Below, in pieces: positions 17,191 to 25,117 of a stretch of DNA of 64,000 bases. The stretch is from assembly GCA_017937805.1 (NCBI GenBank), contig JAGBCX010000017.1, positions 1 to 64,000 of the forward strand. The letters are read 5' to 3'. The notes below the pieces were generated by a model. That model saw only the letters and a list, made by a program, of their open reading frames with translations. It was not told the origin of the DNA and searched no databases. The stretch's first letter is position 1. Each line of letters begins with the position of its first letter. This stretch comes from Alistipes sp. Its GTDB lineage: Bacteria; Bacteroidota; Bacteroidia; Bacteroidales; Rikenellaceae. A program made the translations under genes and the position numbers.

Positions 17191-18414
17191 ATGAAGAGCC
17201 TTGCCCGACATATTGCAATGCGTGGAACATCATCACAAAATGTGATGGTGCGTATCGCTACGGCTGCCGTAGCGGTGAGTATTGCCGTTGTAATCATAAC
17301 ACTCTCAGTCATATATGGGTTCAAAGAGCAAATCATGACACTCTTATCGGGCACGGTATCGGATATAACTATCGCGAGTCCATACGCCGAACGACAGCCC
17401 GAGCAATACCCTATCTACGACAATAGTTCGTTGCTCGATATAATCACCTCAACGGATAATATCGCACACACCGAGCGTTATGCTATGCGCAGTTGTGTTA
17501 TTCGTGGCGAAAAAGGTGCTGTAGGTATAGCCTTAAAGGGTGTAGGAACTGAAGCGAACACCTCGCTCTTCGCCGAGCGTTTGGAGAGTGGCTCGCTACC
17601 TCGAATTGAAGCGTCAAGACGCAAGGAGATACTATTATCACAAAGCGTAGCATCAAAAATTGGAGTTTCGGCCAATAGTCGTGTGGAACTACTGCTTTTA
17701 GATGGCGATACACCTAGTCGCGAACTCTTTAAGGTGTGCGGAATATACCGTTCAGCATTGGGAGAAACAGGTGCCGAATTAGCCATTACCGACATTCGCA
17801 ATGTTCAGAAATTGAACAATTGGGAGCCTTCGCAGATAACGGGATACGCCTGCACGCTGTACGATGCCGAGATGTCGGAGCAGAGTGCCGATATCCTCAA
17901 TTTGCGATTGATGCGCGAGTACGAGGGCGAAGAGAGCATTGCAGCGGTGAGTTCGCACGATAGGCATGCCGACATCTTCGGTTGGCTCGAAACGCACGAT
18001 GTTAATGCTACCGTAATTTTGACTATAATGCTTATTGTTGCCATCTTCAATATGGCAACAGCGTTGTTAATCCTTGTTTTGGAGCGTACCCGCATGGTCG
18101 GCATACTCAAATCACTCGGCATGCAGAACAGCACCATACGCCGTATATTCACCTATCGTGCCGCACAGATTATAGCGGTAGGCATAGTCATAGGCAATAT
18201 TTTGGCTTTGACGTTGCTATTGGTACAGAAGTATCTGCACCTCATAAAATTAGACGAAAGCGGATATTTTCTCTCGGAAGTACCCGTATCGCTCGGTGCA
18301 GGGTGGATAGTAGCGACAGATATACTTTTTGCAACTATAATTATCGCAGTTATGTACCTTGCCACCGCCATTATCGGGCGCATAAAGGTGGCAGAGGCGA
18401 TAAAATACAACTAA
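17191..18414 (+). CDS. ABC transporter permease of the LolC/LolE type
   Basis: 407 residues. One membrane helix near the N-terminus (about 22-44), a large periplasmic domain (about 45-265), then three helices forming an FtsX-type module (about 270-400) ending KVAEAIKYN. This one-plus-three layout is that of LolC/LolE, which lift mature lipoproteins out of the inner membrane for transfer to the outer membrane. No ATPase gene is adjacent, so the LolD-like partner must be elsewhere. It begins a tight run with ubiE (1 base between stop and start) and two small envelope proteins. Confidence 0.82.
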   Translation: MKSLARHIAMRGTSSQNVMVRIATAAVAVSIAVVIITLSVIYGFKEQIMTLLSGTVSDITIASPYAERQPEQYPIYDNSSLLDIITSTDNIAHTERYAMRSCVIRGEKGAVGIALKGVGTEANTSLFAERLESGSLPRIEASRRKEILLSQSVASKIGVSANSRVELLLLDGDTPSRELFKVCGIYRSALGETGAELAITDIRNVQKLNNWEPSQITGYACTLYDAEMSEQSADILNLRLMREYEGEESIAAVSSHDRHADIFGWLETHDVNATVILTIMLIVAIFNMATALLILVLERTRMVGILKSLGMQNSTIRRIFTYRAAQIIAVGIVIGNILALTLLLVQKYLHLIKLDESGYFLSEVPVSLGAGWIVATDILFATIIIAVMYLATAIIGRIKVAEAIKYN

Positions 18415-18415
18415 T

Positions 18416-19126
18416 ATGACAGGAAACGAGAGCAAAGGTGAAATGGTGCGTGGAATGTTTAACGACATCGCACCGACATACGACCGCCTGAATCACATAC
18501 TATCACTCGATATTGACCGTTTGTGGCGCAAACGAGTAGTCCGTATCGTCCGCCGACTCGGAGCAAAACGAATTATGGATATGGCAACAGGCACAGGCGA
18601 CCTCGCCATAGCATTGGCACGCAATATCGAAGGCTCAACCATCTACGGAGCCGATTTTTCGAGCGAGATGCTTGCTATTGCGAAGCAGAAAATCGAGGCT
18701 CTCGGACTTGCCGAGCGCATCTCTTTGACGGAGTGCAACGCCGAGGATATTCCTCTCGAAGACGAGGCTGTTGATGCCGCTACAGTAGCCTTCGGAGTGC
18801 GCAACTTCGAGCATCAGAAAGAGGCTCTAACTGAGATAAAACGCACTATTCGCAAAGATGGGCACCTCATAGTTTTGGAGTTCTCAAATCCCCGTTGCGC
18901 ATTTGTACGTTGGTGCTACCGCCTCTACTCGCACTATATTCTTCCGGCAATAGGTCGCATGGTATCAAAACACGCCACAGCTTACACCTATCTGCCCGAC
19001 TCGATAGATAAGTTCGCCTCGCCGGAGGAGTTTACGGCTCTGCTGAAAGAGGTGGGTTTTGACAAAATAGAGCGCAAATCACAATCATTGGGCATAGCAC
19101 ATATCTACATAGCCCACAAAGCATAG
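18416..19126 (+). CDS. ubiE: Demethylmenaquinone methyltransferase (UbiE/MenG)
   Basis: 236 residues. The SAM-binding fold shows ATGTGDLA (residues about 58-65), YGADFSSEMLAIAK and FGVRNFE, with the N-terminal family block VRGMFNDIAPTYDRLNHILSLDIDRLWR. The C-terminal third (YTYLPDSIDKFASPEEF) is typical for UbiE/MenG. In a Bacteroidales cell it would methylate demethylmenaquinone in the last step of menaquinone synthesis. Its ATG lies one base after the stop of the permease, so the two are translationally close. Confidence 0.94.
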   Translation: MTGNESKGEMVRGMFNDIAPTYDRLNHILSLDIDRLWRKRVVRIVRRLGAKRIMDMATGTGDLAIALARNIEGSTIYGADFSSEMLAIAKQKIEALGLAERISLTECNAEDIPLEDEAVDAATVAFGVRNFEHQKEALTEIKRTIRKDGHLIVLEFSNPRCAFVRWCYRLYSHYILPAIGRMVSKHATAYTYLPDSIDKFASPEEFTALLKEVGFDKIERKSQSLGIAHIYIAHKA

Positions 19127-19134
19127 AGAAGAAG

Positions 19135-19638
19135 ATGAAACGATTTATAAAATATACCTTTTTAGCACTTATCATTGTTGCCACGCTCGGTTTGTCGAGT
19201 TGTGCAAAGCAGGGGCAACAACGACAGCGCCGACAGAAGTTTCAGGTGGTGTCGGTTGATAACCTCAGTGGTTCCATTAGCGAAGGGTGGCGCATAACCC
19301 TTACCATTGCGAACAATACCGCCTCAAATCTGCGTATAACCAACGCCTCAGCATTCGTACGTCACAACGGTCGCAGGATAGGGCGCATTACCCTCAATGA
19401 CGAGATTTTGATACCGCGCAGACGATGCTCGCAAGTGGTCGTACCGTTGCGAGTAACGCTCGCCAACCCAATTGCAGCTCTCGGCGTATTCAACAAGGTG
19501 CGTAAAGGGGATTTCTCGGGTGTAACCGTAGATTACAACGTCTCTGTCGCGGCTTTGACATCGCATCGTATATTTGAGCAAGAGGGTGTATCGCTCGAAA
19601 AATTAGCACAACAATTCAACTTTGGACTAAAAAAATAA
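19135..19638 (+). CDS. Small lipoprotein with one beta-sandwich-like domain, function unknown
   Basis: 167 residues. A lipoprotein signal (hydrophobic 5-20, then LSSC with Cys near 22) is followed by a basic Gln/Arg stretch and a domain with alternating strands (WRITLTIANNTASNLRITNASAFVRHNGRRIGRI). The pattern of a conserved 'ANNTASNLRI' turn and later 'VPLRV' resembles LEA-type-2-like single domains in Bacteroidetes lipoproteins; this is inferred, not certain. It is basic overall. It lies 8 bases after ubiE and 6 before the SPOR protein, in one operon. Confidence 0.6.
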   Translation: MKRFIKYTFLALIIVATLGLSSCAKQGQQRQRRQKFQVVSVDNLSGSISEGWRITLTIANNTASNLRITNASAFVRHNGRRIGRITLNDEILIPRRRCSQVVVPLRVTLANPIAALGVFNKVRKGDFSGVTVDYNVSVAALTSHRIFEQEGVSLEKLAQQFNFGLKK

Positions 19639-19644
19639 TCAGAC

Positions 19645-20133
19645 ATGAAGTATCTTTTCACCATATTGGCAACCATCTTTGCCATCTCGGCATCGGCACA
19701 GAACATACAACCTCAAGAGCAAGAGGTTGCTTCCCCAAAAAAGATTAAAGAGCGTCTTGCATTGCCGGCACAACGCGATTCGCTAACCGTAGTAAGCGAG
19801 ACGGTACAGATTGTCGAGCATGGAGATGCAGCAACGATTGTCGAGCAACATATAGACGCCACCTCGAAGGCTGTGAATGGCTACCGCATAGTGATATTTA
19901 TGAGCAATGCGCAAACTGCTCGCCGCGATGCAGTATTGGCACAAGAGAATTTCGCTCAGCTCTTTCCGCAGGAACGCTCCTATTTGAGCTACGAGAACCC
20001 ATATTTCAAAGTAGCCGTGGGCAACTGCACAACCCAAGAGGAGGCGATGATTCTGCTTGGTCGCCTGCGAGGAACCTTCCCGAAGGCTTTTATCATGCGA
20101 GAGAGCATTGCTATTGGCGAATTTACCCGATAA
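19645..20133 (+). CDS. SPOR-domain periplasmic protein
   Basis: 162 residues with a signal peptide (1-18, ...AISASAQ). A linker rich in Val, Glu and Gln leads to a C-terminal SPOR domain (about 85-160): GYRIVIFMSNAQTARRDAV, then YENPYFKVAVGNCTTQEEAMILLGRLR. SPOR domains bind peptidoglycan stripped of stem peptides, often at the division site. It is last in the permease-ubiE-lipoprotein operon. Confidence 0.85.
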   Translation: MKYLFTILATIFAISASAQNIQPQEQEVASPKKIKERLALPAQRDSLTVVSETVQIVEHGDAATIVEQHIDATSKAVNGYRIVIFMSNAQTARRDAVLAQENFAQLFPQERSYLSYENPYFKVAVGNCTTQEEAMILLGRLRGTFPKAFIMRESIAIGEFTR

Positions 20134-20177
20134 AAATGGCATTTCGCCACTATTTATGAGGTTTTTCGAGATAATTA

Positions 20178-20209
20178 TTTGTTTTTTCGAAAATAGTTTT
20201 TTACATTTG
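20178..20209 (+). promoter_or_regulatory. Promoter of the Cys-rich lipoprotein
   Basis: TTTG (20178-20181), 20 bases, TACATTTG (20202-20209): a full Bacteroidetes promoter. The leader would be about 35 bases. Confidence 0.75.
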
Positions 20210-20250
20210 TTGTGAGCAAACATTTGTTAAACCTTAAAAACATTACAATT

Positions 20251-20514
20251 ATGAAGAAGATTATGACATTGGCGATTATCGCCCTCGCATCAGTAGCTAT
20301 GGTATCTTGTTGTGGACAGCCTAAGCAAAAGCAAGGCGCATGTGGCGAGGCTTGCTGCCAGCCAAAAGTTGAGTGTACACAGTGCCCTGCAAAGGCTGAG
20401 TGTCCAAAGGCTGAGGTAAAGGCTGAGTGCCCTGCCGAGAAGTGCGCAGAGTGCCCACAGAAGGCTGAGTGTCCAAAAGCACAGCCTGCACCAGAGGCAC
20501 AGCCTGCACAATAA
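20251..20514 (+). CDS. Small cysteine-rich lipoprotein with KAECP repeats
   Basis: 87 residues, 12 of them cysteine. The lipobox AMVSC places the lipidated Cys at residue 20. The mature part has CGEACC, CTQC and CAEC, and then repeats of AECPK / KAECP separated by Lys, Ala and Glu; it ends in an Ala/Pro/Gln tail. Even spacing of Cys and the charged repeats suggests metal binding or a disulphide-rich surface tether, but no named family was recognised. The start at 20251 is set by the signal peptide; thirteen extra codons upstream add nothing. Own promoter and terminator make it a single-gene unit, probably well expressed. Confidence 0.7.
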   Translation: MKKIMTLAIIALASVAMVSCCGQPKQKQGACGEACCQPKVECTQCPAKAECPKAEVKAECPAEKCAECPQKAECPKAQPAPEAQPAQ

Positions 20515-20534
20515 TTAAACTTTATATGTTTTGG

Positions 20535-20566
20535 GAGAGCAGAATGGTTTTCTGCTCTCTTTTTTT
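20535..20566 (+). terminator. Rho-independent terminator of the Cys-rich lipoprotein
   Basis: GAGAGCAGAA / TTCTGCTCTC, a perfect 10-base stem with a 5-base loop, followed by seven T. Confidence 0.92.
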
Positions 20567-20583
20567 GTGCAGGAGCACCTTGT

Positions 20584-20692
20584 CTGAACTCCGAGCGTGG
20601 TCAAGGCGCAACCATTTTGGGGGTTATAGGGACGGGCGTTCCGCCCTTAATAGGGGCGCTCACTCCGTTCGCTTACTGGGGTGCGCTGAAAG
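20584..20692. repeat. Dispersed ~100-bp element, copy B
   Basis: Begins CTGAACTCCGAGCGTGG and TCAAGGCGCA as in copy A. The middle has GGGGTTATAGGG and a GGGCG TTC CGCCC hairpin. The end, CGCTCACTCCGTTCGCTT then GCGCTGAAAG, matches copy C. It starts 18 bases after the terminator T run. Confidence 0.78.
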
Positions 20693-20812
20693 AATTGAGA
20701 ATTAAGAATTATTTTTCTCTCCTATCTCCTATCTCCTATCTCCTATCTCCTATCTCCTATCTCCTAACTAAAACAAAAGTTTTCCGCTTTACGCTTTCCG
20801 TTTTCCGTTTTT
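20692..20812. repeat. Composite short-unit array upstream of murB
   Basis: Three blocks: GAATTGAGAATTAAGAATT, then six CTCCTAT(CT) units (20718-20766), then TTTTCCGCTTTACGCTTTCCG (20780-20812). The first two blocks are the reverse complement of the array before uppS at 4755-4862; the third matches 17087-17119. The array reaches the murB -7 box. Together with copy B it fills the 336-base gap before murB. Confidence 0.7.
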
Positions 20813-20815
20813 TAT

Positions 20816-20823
20816 TATCTTTG
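20816..20823 (+). promoter_or_regulatory. -7 box of murB
   Basis: TATCTTTG, 27 bases before the murB ATG. The -33 region is made of array sequence. Confidence 0.55.
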
Positions 20824-20850
20824 CACTATCAATAGTGCTACGACAAGAAA

Positions 20851-21861
20851 ATGATACGCTATTACGAAAATATTGATATCTCGGAGCGCAACTCTTTCCA
20901 TGTTCAACAAACAGCAAAACGTCTCGTAGAGTTCGACCGAGCAGAGGAGTTGCCGGAGGTGTTTGCCAAGTATGGCACTGAGGATTGGTATGTCATCAGT
21001 GGAGGAAATAACATCTTATTTACCAAAGATATAGACTCCCTGCTTATAACCCCATGCGACAACCGCATAGAGATTATCTCGGAGAGCGACACCACAGTTC
21101 GCATAAAAGTTGGTGCAGGTGTTGAGTGGGACGACCTTGTGGCTTGGAGCGTAGAACGCAACCTGTGGGGCATCGAAAACCTCTCGCTTATTCCGGGCAA
21201 GGCAGGTGCTGCACCCGTGCAGAATATCGGTGCATACGGCGTAGAGGCGAAGGATACTATTCGTTCGGTCGAGATGTATTTTGTGGAGGGTGGCAACTTC
21301 GTAACCCTTGCTGCCGAGCATTGTGCTTTCGGCTATCGCGAAAGCGTATTCAAACACTCACTGAAGGGGCGTGTAGTGATTACAGCCATTGAGATTGAGT
21401 TGTCGAAGGTGGCAAATCCGCGACTTGGCTATGGCGATGTCATTCGTGAGGTCGAGGCACGTGGCGGTGCTACATTGGCAAATATCCGTGATGCCATCTG
21501 CTCAATTCGCCGTTCGAAACTGCCCGATACTGCTGTTTTGGGCAATGCAGGAAGCTTCTTCAAAAATCCGATTGTCGAGCAAGAGGTGGCAGAGAGATTG
21601 CTCGCCGAATATCCCGATATGCCACACTACCCCGCTGCCGAAGAGGGCAAGGTAAAACTCGCTGCAGGTTGGCTTATCGACAAGTCGGGAATGAAGGGCT
21701 ACAAAGAGGGTAATGTCGGCGTACATGAGCGTCAGGCATTGGTTTTGGTAAATCTCGGAGGTGCTACGGGTGGCGAAGTAATAGCCTTTGCGCACAAAGT
21801 TGTAGCGACCGTCAAGGAGAAGTTCGGCATCGAAATTTCACCAGAGGTGAATGTGCTTTAA
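20851..21861 (+). CDS. murB: UDP-N-acetylenolpyruvoylglucosamine reductase
   Basis: 336 residues, the long type I form like E. coli MurB. The FAD enzyme reduces UDP-GlcNAc-enolpyruvate to UDP-MurNAc, the second committed step of peptidoglycan synthesis. Seen are the FAD-binding VISGGNNILF near 48-57, GIENLSLIPGKAGAAPVQNIGAYG, FGYRESVFK (substrate-binding Tyr/Arg), the catalytic Ser in LGNAGSFFKNP, and the catalytic Glu in SPEVNVL at the C-terminus. First gene of the murB-tilS-holA-pabC-like run. Confidence 0.95.
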   Translation: MIRYYENIDISERNSFHVQQTAKRLVEFDRAEELPEVFAKYGTEDWYVISGGNNILFTKDIDSLLITPCDNRIEIISESDTTVRIKVGAGVEWDDLVAWSVERNLWGIENLSLIPGKAGAAPVQNIGAYGVEAKDTIRSVEMYFVEGGNFVTLAAEHCAFGYRESVFKHSLKGRVVITAIEIELSKVANPRLGYGDVIREVEARGGATLANIRDAICSIRRSKLPDTAVLGNAGSFFKNPIVEQEVAERLLAEYPDMPHYPAAEEGKVKLAAGWLIDKSGMKGYKEGNVGVHERQALVLVNLGGATGGEVIAFAHKVVATVKEKFGIEISPEVNVL

Positions 21862-21905
21862 TTAGGGGCATTAAAGGCGTTAGGGGCGTTAGAGATATTT
21901 TTATT

Positions 21906-23258
21906 ATGCAAACTAAAACTCTGTTGCAGGCTTTCGAGAAGTATGTCGAGCGACATGAACTATTCTCGCATGAGGATAAAATTCTCCTGACCGTATCGGG
22001 AGGTGTCGATTCGATGGTTATGCTCTCCATATTTGTCCGTCTTGGCTACAAGGTGGAGGTGGCGCACTGTAACTTTGGACTGCGAGGTAAGGAGAGCGAT
22101 GAAGATACCGAAATGGTGCTGCGTGAGTGCGAGAAGTTGGGTATCGTGTGCCACTCTAAAAACTTCGACACCTTGGGCGAAATGGCTCGCACGGGCGATT
22201 CGATGGAGATGACCGCGCGCCGTCTGCGTTACGAGTGGTTTTACGAGTTGTGCCAAACGGAGGGTTGCACCGTAATTGCGGTGGCTCACCACGCCAACGA
22301 CTCAATCGAAACATTTTTCATAAATCTTCTTCGCGGTACAGGATTGCGAGGTCTTACGGGCATAAATCGTCAATATGGTCGTGTAGTGCGACCTCTGCTC
22401 TATGCTACACGCAAGGATATTTTGGAGTATGCCGTGCAGAACCATATTCCATACCGAGAGGACTCTTCAAATCGTTCTACAAAGTATCTTCGCAACAAAA
22501 TAAGGCTCGGTCTATTGCCACTTCTGCAAGAGATAAACCCTAAATTCACGGCATTGATGCGTGGTAATCTCTACCGCTTGAATGATGCGCAGAGATTTAT
22601 CGATGCCGCGATTGACAATATACGGGAGGTGGCTCTGCACAGTGAAAACGGCATTGACACCATCGAGGTAGGAGCGATAGATGCGATGTATCCGCGCGAC
22701 TTCGTGATATACGAGTTGTTGAACTCCTCGTATGGATTCAAGGGCGATGTAGTCGAGGAGTTGAACAAGGCATTGAAGCGTGGCGTAACCGACCGCCGTT
22801 TCTACTCGCGCGACTATGTAGCATACCTCGACAGGGGAAATATCTTGGTTGCACCTATCGAAGATGAAGACGATTGTGAGGTAATAATCGAGCGCGGAGA
22901 TATGCGCAGCTATTGTGGCAACTCGGTACTCTACTACGAGCATACCGATATTGACAATGTCAATGAGTATCGTCTGCCGAGCGATATAGCCCTGATTGAT
23001 GAGTCTAAGTTGCAATATCCGCTTCGTCTGCGCCGTTGGCGTGAGGGCGACACCTTTATTCCGTTCGGCATGGCAGGTCGCAAGAAGGTTGGCGACTACC
23101 TCACCGACCAGAAAGTTCCCATTGTGGAGCGCAAACGACAATTTGTGTTGGTATCGGGAGAGGATATTGTGTGGGTTGTAGGTCGCCGCACAGATGACCG
23201 CTTCCGCATAGGCGCAAATAGCGAAAATATCTTAAAAATTACGAAATATCCCATTTAA
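21906..23258 (+). CDS. tilS: tRNA(Ile)-lysidine synthetase
   Basis: 450 residues. It attaches lysine to C34 of the minor tRNA-Ile so that it reads AUA. The N-type ATP-pyrophosphatase P-loop SGGVDS is at 31-36. Family blocks AHCNFGLRGKESDED, VAHHANDSIETFF and LRGTGLRGLTGI follow, and the C-terminal TilS domain is present (LRRWREGDTFIPFGMAGRKK). Length is usual. It lies 45 bases after murB; that gap holds short repeats of AGGGGC(A/G)TTA type. holA follows 6 bases after the stop. Confidence 0.95.
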   Translation: MQTKTLLQAFEKYVERHELFSHEDKILLTVSGGVDSMVMLSIFVRLGYKVEVAHCNFGLRGKESDEDTEMVLRECEKLGIVCHSKNFDTLGEMARTGDSMEMTARRLRYEWFYELCQTEGCTVIAVAHHANDSIETFFINLLRGTGLRGLTGINRQYGRVVRPLLYATRKDILEYAVQNHIPYREDSSNRSTKYLRNKIRLGLLPLLQEINPKFTALMRGNLYRLNDAQRFIDAAIDNIREVALHSENGIDTIEVGAIDAMYPRDFVIYELLNSSYGFKGDVVEELNKALKRGVTDRRFYSRDYVAYLDRGNILVAPIEDEDDCEVIIERGDMRSYCGNSVLYYEHTDIDNVNEYRLPSDIALIDESKLQYPLRLRRWREGDTFIPFGMAGRKKVGDYLTDQKVPIVERKRQFVLVSGEDIVWVVGRRTDDRFRIGANSENILKITKYPI

Positions 23259-23264
23259 AACGAT

Positions 23265-24332
23265 ATGGCAGAGAAAGTTACATTTGCATCGTGTGATGCC
23301 GAATTTCATCGCTTGATGGGCGATATCAAGGCTCGAAAGTTTGCTCCGATATACCTTTTGCAGGGCGAGGAGTTATACTTTATAGATGCGCTGTGTGACG
23401 CTCTGACCGAGGGTATTATGGAGGAGTCAATGCGAGCCTTCAACCAGATTGTTATCTATGGCAACGACACTGACGGAGGTACGGTAGCGAGTTACTGCCG
23501 TCAGTTACCGATGATGGGCGAATACGAAGCGATTATCGTAAAGGAGGCGCAACAACTCGACAAGATAGAGTTGCTGAACTCATACGCCGCATCGCCACAA
23601 CCTTCAACCATACTCGTTTTGTGCCACAAGGGTAAGGCTATGGACCGCCGAACACCACTATACAAGAGCATCAAAGCGAAGGGTGTGGTATTCGACTCGG
23701 TTTCGCCCCGTGACTACGAAGCGGAGCGATGGTTGTCGGGATTTGCCGCAACAAAGGGGTTGAAACTCGACTCGGCTTCGAGCAAAATTTTGGTGGCACA
23801 TCTTGGCGTAGATATCTCAAAAATCAGCAACGAACTCGAAAAGATGATTGTATCGCTACCAAAGGAGCGCACAACCATCACCCCCGAAGATATCGAAAAT
23901 CATATCGGCATATCGCGTCAATTCAACAACTACGAGTTGAGCAATGCGGTACTCGACCGCCAACTCGAAAAGGCGCTGACCATTGCGCAATATATGGGCG
24001 AAAATCCGAAGGCATATCCGCTTCTGTTGAGTGTAAAGGTGTTGTACGACTCGTTCCGACAACTCTTTACCTATAATTATATTTGTTGGGATTCTCGCCG
24101 CCGAGGAGTTGCAATGCCAGACCAGAGCGAGTTGTGCCGTGCAATGCGCCTCAACTCGCCATACTTCCTGAAAGAGATTACCCGCCGTGCGCCATTGTGG
24201 CCGAACAATAAGGTTTTCAAAATCATAGGTCTTTGTGCCGAGTATGATGCCAAGAGCAAGGGTATTGACGATGGTGGAGCATCAAATGGTGAGTTGCTGC
24301 GCGAATTTATCTTGAAGATTATGATGATGTAG
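23265..24332 (+). CDS. holA: DNA polymerase III delta subunit
   Basis: 355 residues. The subunit opens the sliding clamp within the clamp loader. The N-terminal AAA+-like domain begins FAPIYLLQGEELYFIDALCDAL, followed by FNQIVIYGNDTDGGTV and a central region with LAAHLGVDISKISNELEKM-type sequence, which is the most conserved part of HolA. As usual for delta, it has no Walker A motif. It is packed between tilS (6 bases) and the class IV aminotransferase-like gene (3 bases). Confidence 0.92.
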   Translation: MAEKVTFASCDAEFHRLMGDIKARKFAPIYLLQGEELYFIDALCDALTEGIMEESMRAFNQIVIYGNDTDGGTVASYCRQLPMMGEYEAIIVKEAQQLDKIELLNSYAASPQPSTILVLCHKGKAMDRRTPLYKSIKAKGVVFDSVSPRDYEAERWLSGFAATKGLKLDSASSKILVAHLGVDISKISNELEKMIVSLPKERTTITPEDIENHIGISRQFNNYELSNAVLDRQLEKALTIAQYMGENPKAYPLLLSVKVLYDSFRQLFTYNYICWDSRRRGVAMPDQSELCRAMRLNSPYFLKEITRRAPLWPNNKVFKIIGLCAEYDAKSKGIDDGGASNGELLREFILKIMMM

Positions 24333-24335
24333 AAG

Positions 24336-25037
24336 ATGGCATACATCTACGAATATATACGCACACGAGGTTTCGAGCCGATACACTTCGAAGAGCATTA
24401 CGCTCGGCTCGAAGCGCTGTCGCAACGTCTGTTCCATGCGCCACTAAACACCTCGCCCGAGGAGTTGAAAGGGGCAATAGGTGATATTTTGCGCAAAGAT
24501 GGCTACTCCTCGCATACCATAAACTGTGTATGTATTCGATACTTCGACAATGGAGCATTTGAGTTCGAAGCGGTAGAGATTCTCTACAACACCTACTCCC
24601 TACGTGCCATTCGACCGCAGGGTTATATCTGCCAATTGTCGGGCGATATGCTTGTGTCGAACACCTCGGCAAAGGAGGCGATGCTCGAACTAAATCGTTC
24701 AACTGCGCAATCTACCGATGCCGTTGTGCCGATATGGATTGACGAGCAAAACCGACTCCTCGCTATTGATGGTGCGCCCATAGTAGCGGTCTTTGAGAAT
24801 GAAATTCGCTTCTCGGAAGTTGGCGAAAGTGTCGAGTTCAATATCGCCATGCAGAAGATGATTGCCCCAAGGCGAAAAATATCGCAGAGTGCTATTACTC
24901 TTGACGATTTAAGCATTGTCAAGGAGCTACTCTACATTGACCATCGTGGTATCACCGCATTTGCCGGCTGGAAGGAGCGACACTACACTGATATTACCGC
25001 TGAACGAATTGCCCGAGCCGTTGCCGAGACGGAATAG
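24336..25037 (+). CDS. Class IV aminotransferase-like protein (aminodeoxychorismate lyase type)
   Basis: 233 residues. The start (YEYIRTRGFEPIHFEEHYARLEAL) matches the opening of fold-type IV PLP enzymes such as PabC and IlvE. The middle piece SNTSAKEAML, followed by VVPIWIDEQNRLL and VAVFENEIRFS, lines up with the K-x-L-NY / A-x-E-x-G-x-D-E block, so the Lys of SAKEA is the likely PLP Schiff base. The family's usual E-x-x-x-x-N-I/L-F piece is loose here. PabC-type chorismate chemistry for folate is plausible given size; a branched-chain or other role is not ruled out. It is translationally close to holA. Confidence 0.65.
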   Translation: MAYIYEYIRTRGFEPIHFEEHYARLEALSQRLFHAPLNTSPEELKGAIGDILRKDGYSSHTINCVCIRYFDNGAFEFEAVEILYNTYSLRAIRPQGYICQLSGDMLVSNTSAKEAMLELNRSTAQSTDAVVPIWIDEQNRLLAIDGAPIVAVFENEIRFSEVGESVEFNIAMQKMIAPRRKISQSAITLDDLSIVKELLYIDHRGITAFAGWKERHYTDITAERIARAVAETE

Positions 25038-25061
25038 TGGCATCTTTCTAAAAAGTTTATA

Positions 25062-25092
25062 TTGACAAGGGGATTTTGGAGTGCTATATTTG
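25062..25092 (+). promoter_or_regulatory. Promoter of the coiled-coil membrane protein gene
   Basis: TTGA(CA) at 25062-25065, 19 bases, TATATTTG at 25085-25092. The ATG is 25 bases further. Confidence 0.72.
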
Positions 25093-25117
25093 TAGCGACA
25101 ACAAAAACCTAAATTCA

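Noticed and set aside
20680..20820. Repeats as possible tRNA or small RNA gene
   Set aside because: No cloverleaf, no T-loop sequence and no CCA end; the sequence is explained by the repeat blocks.
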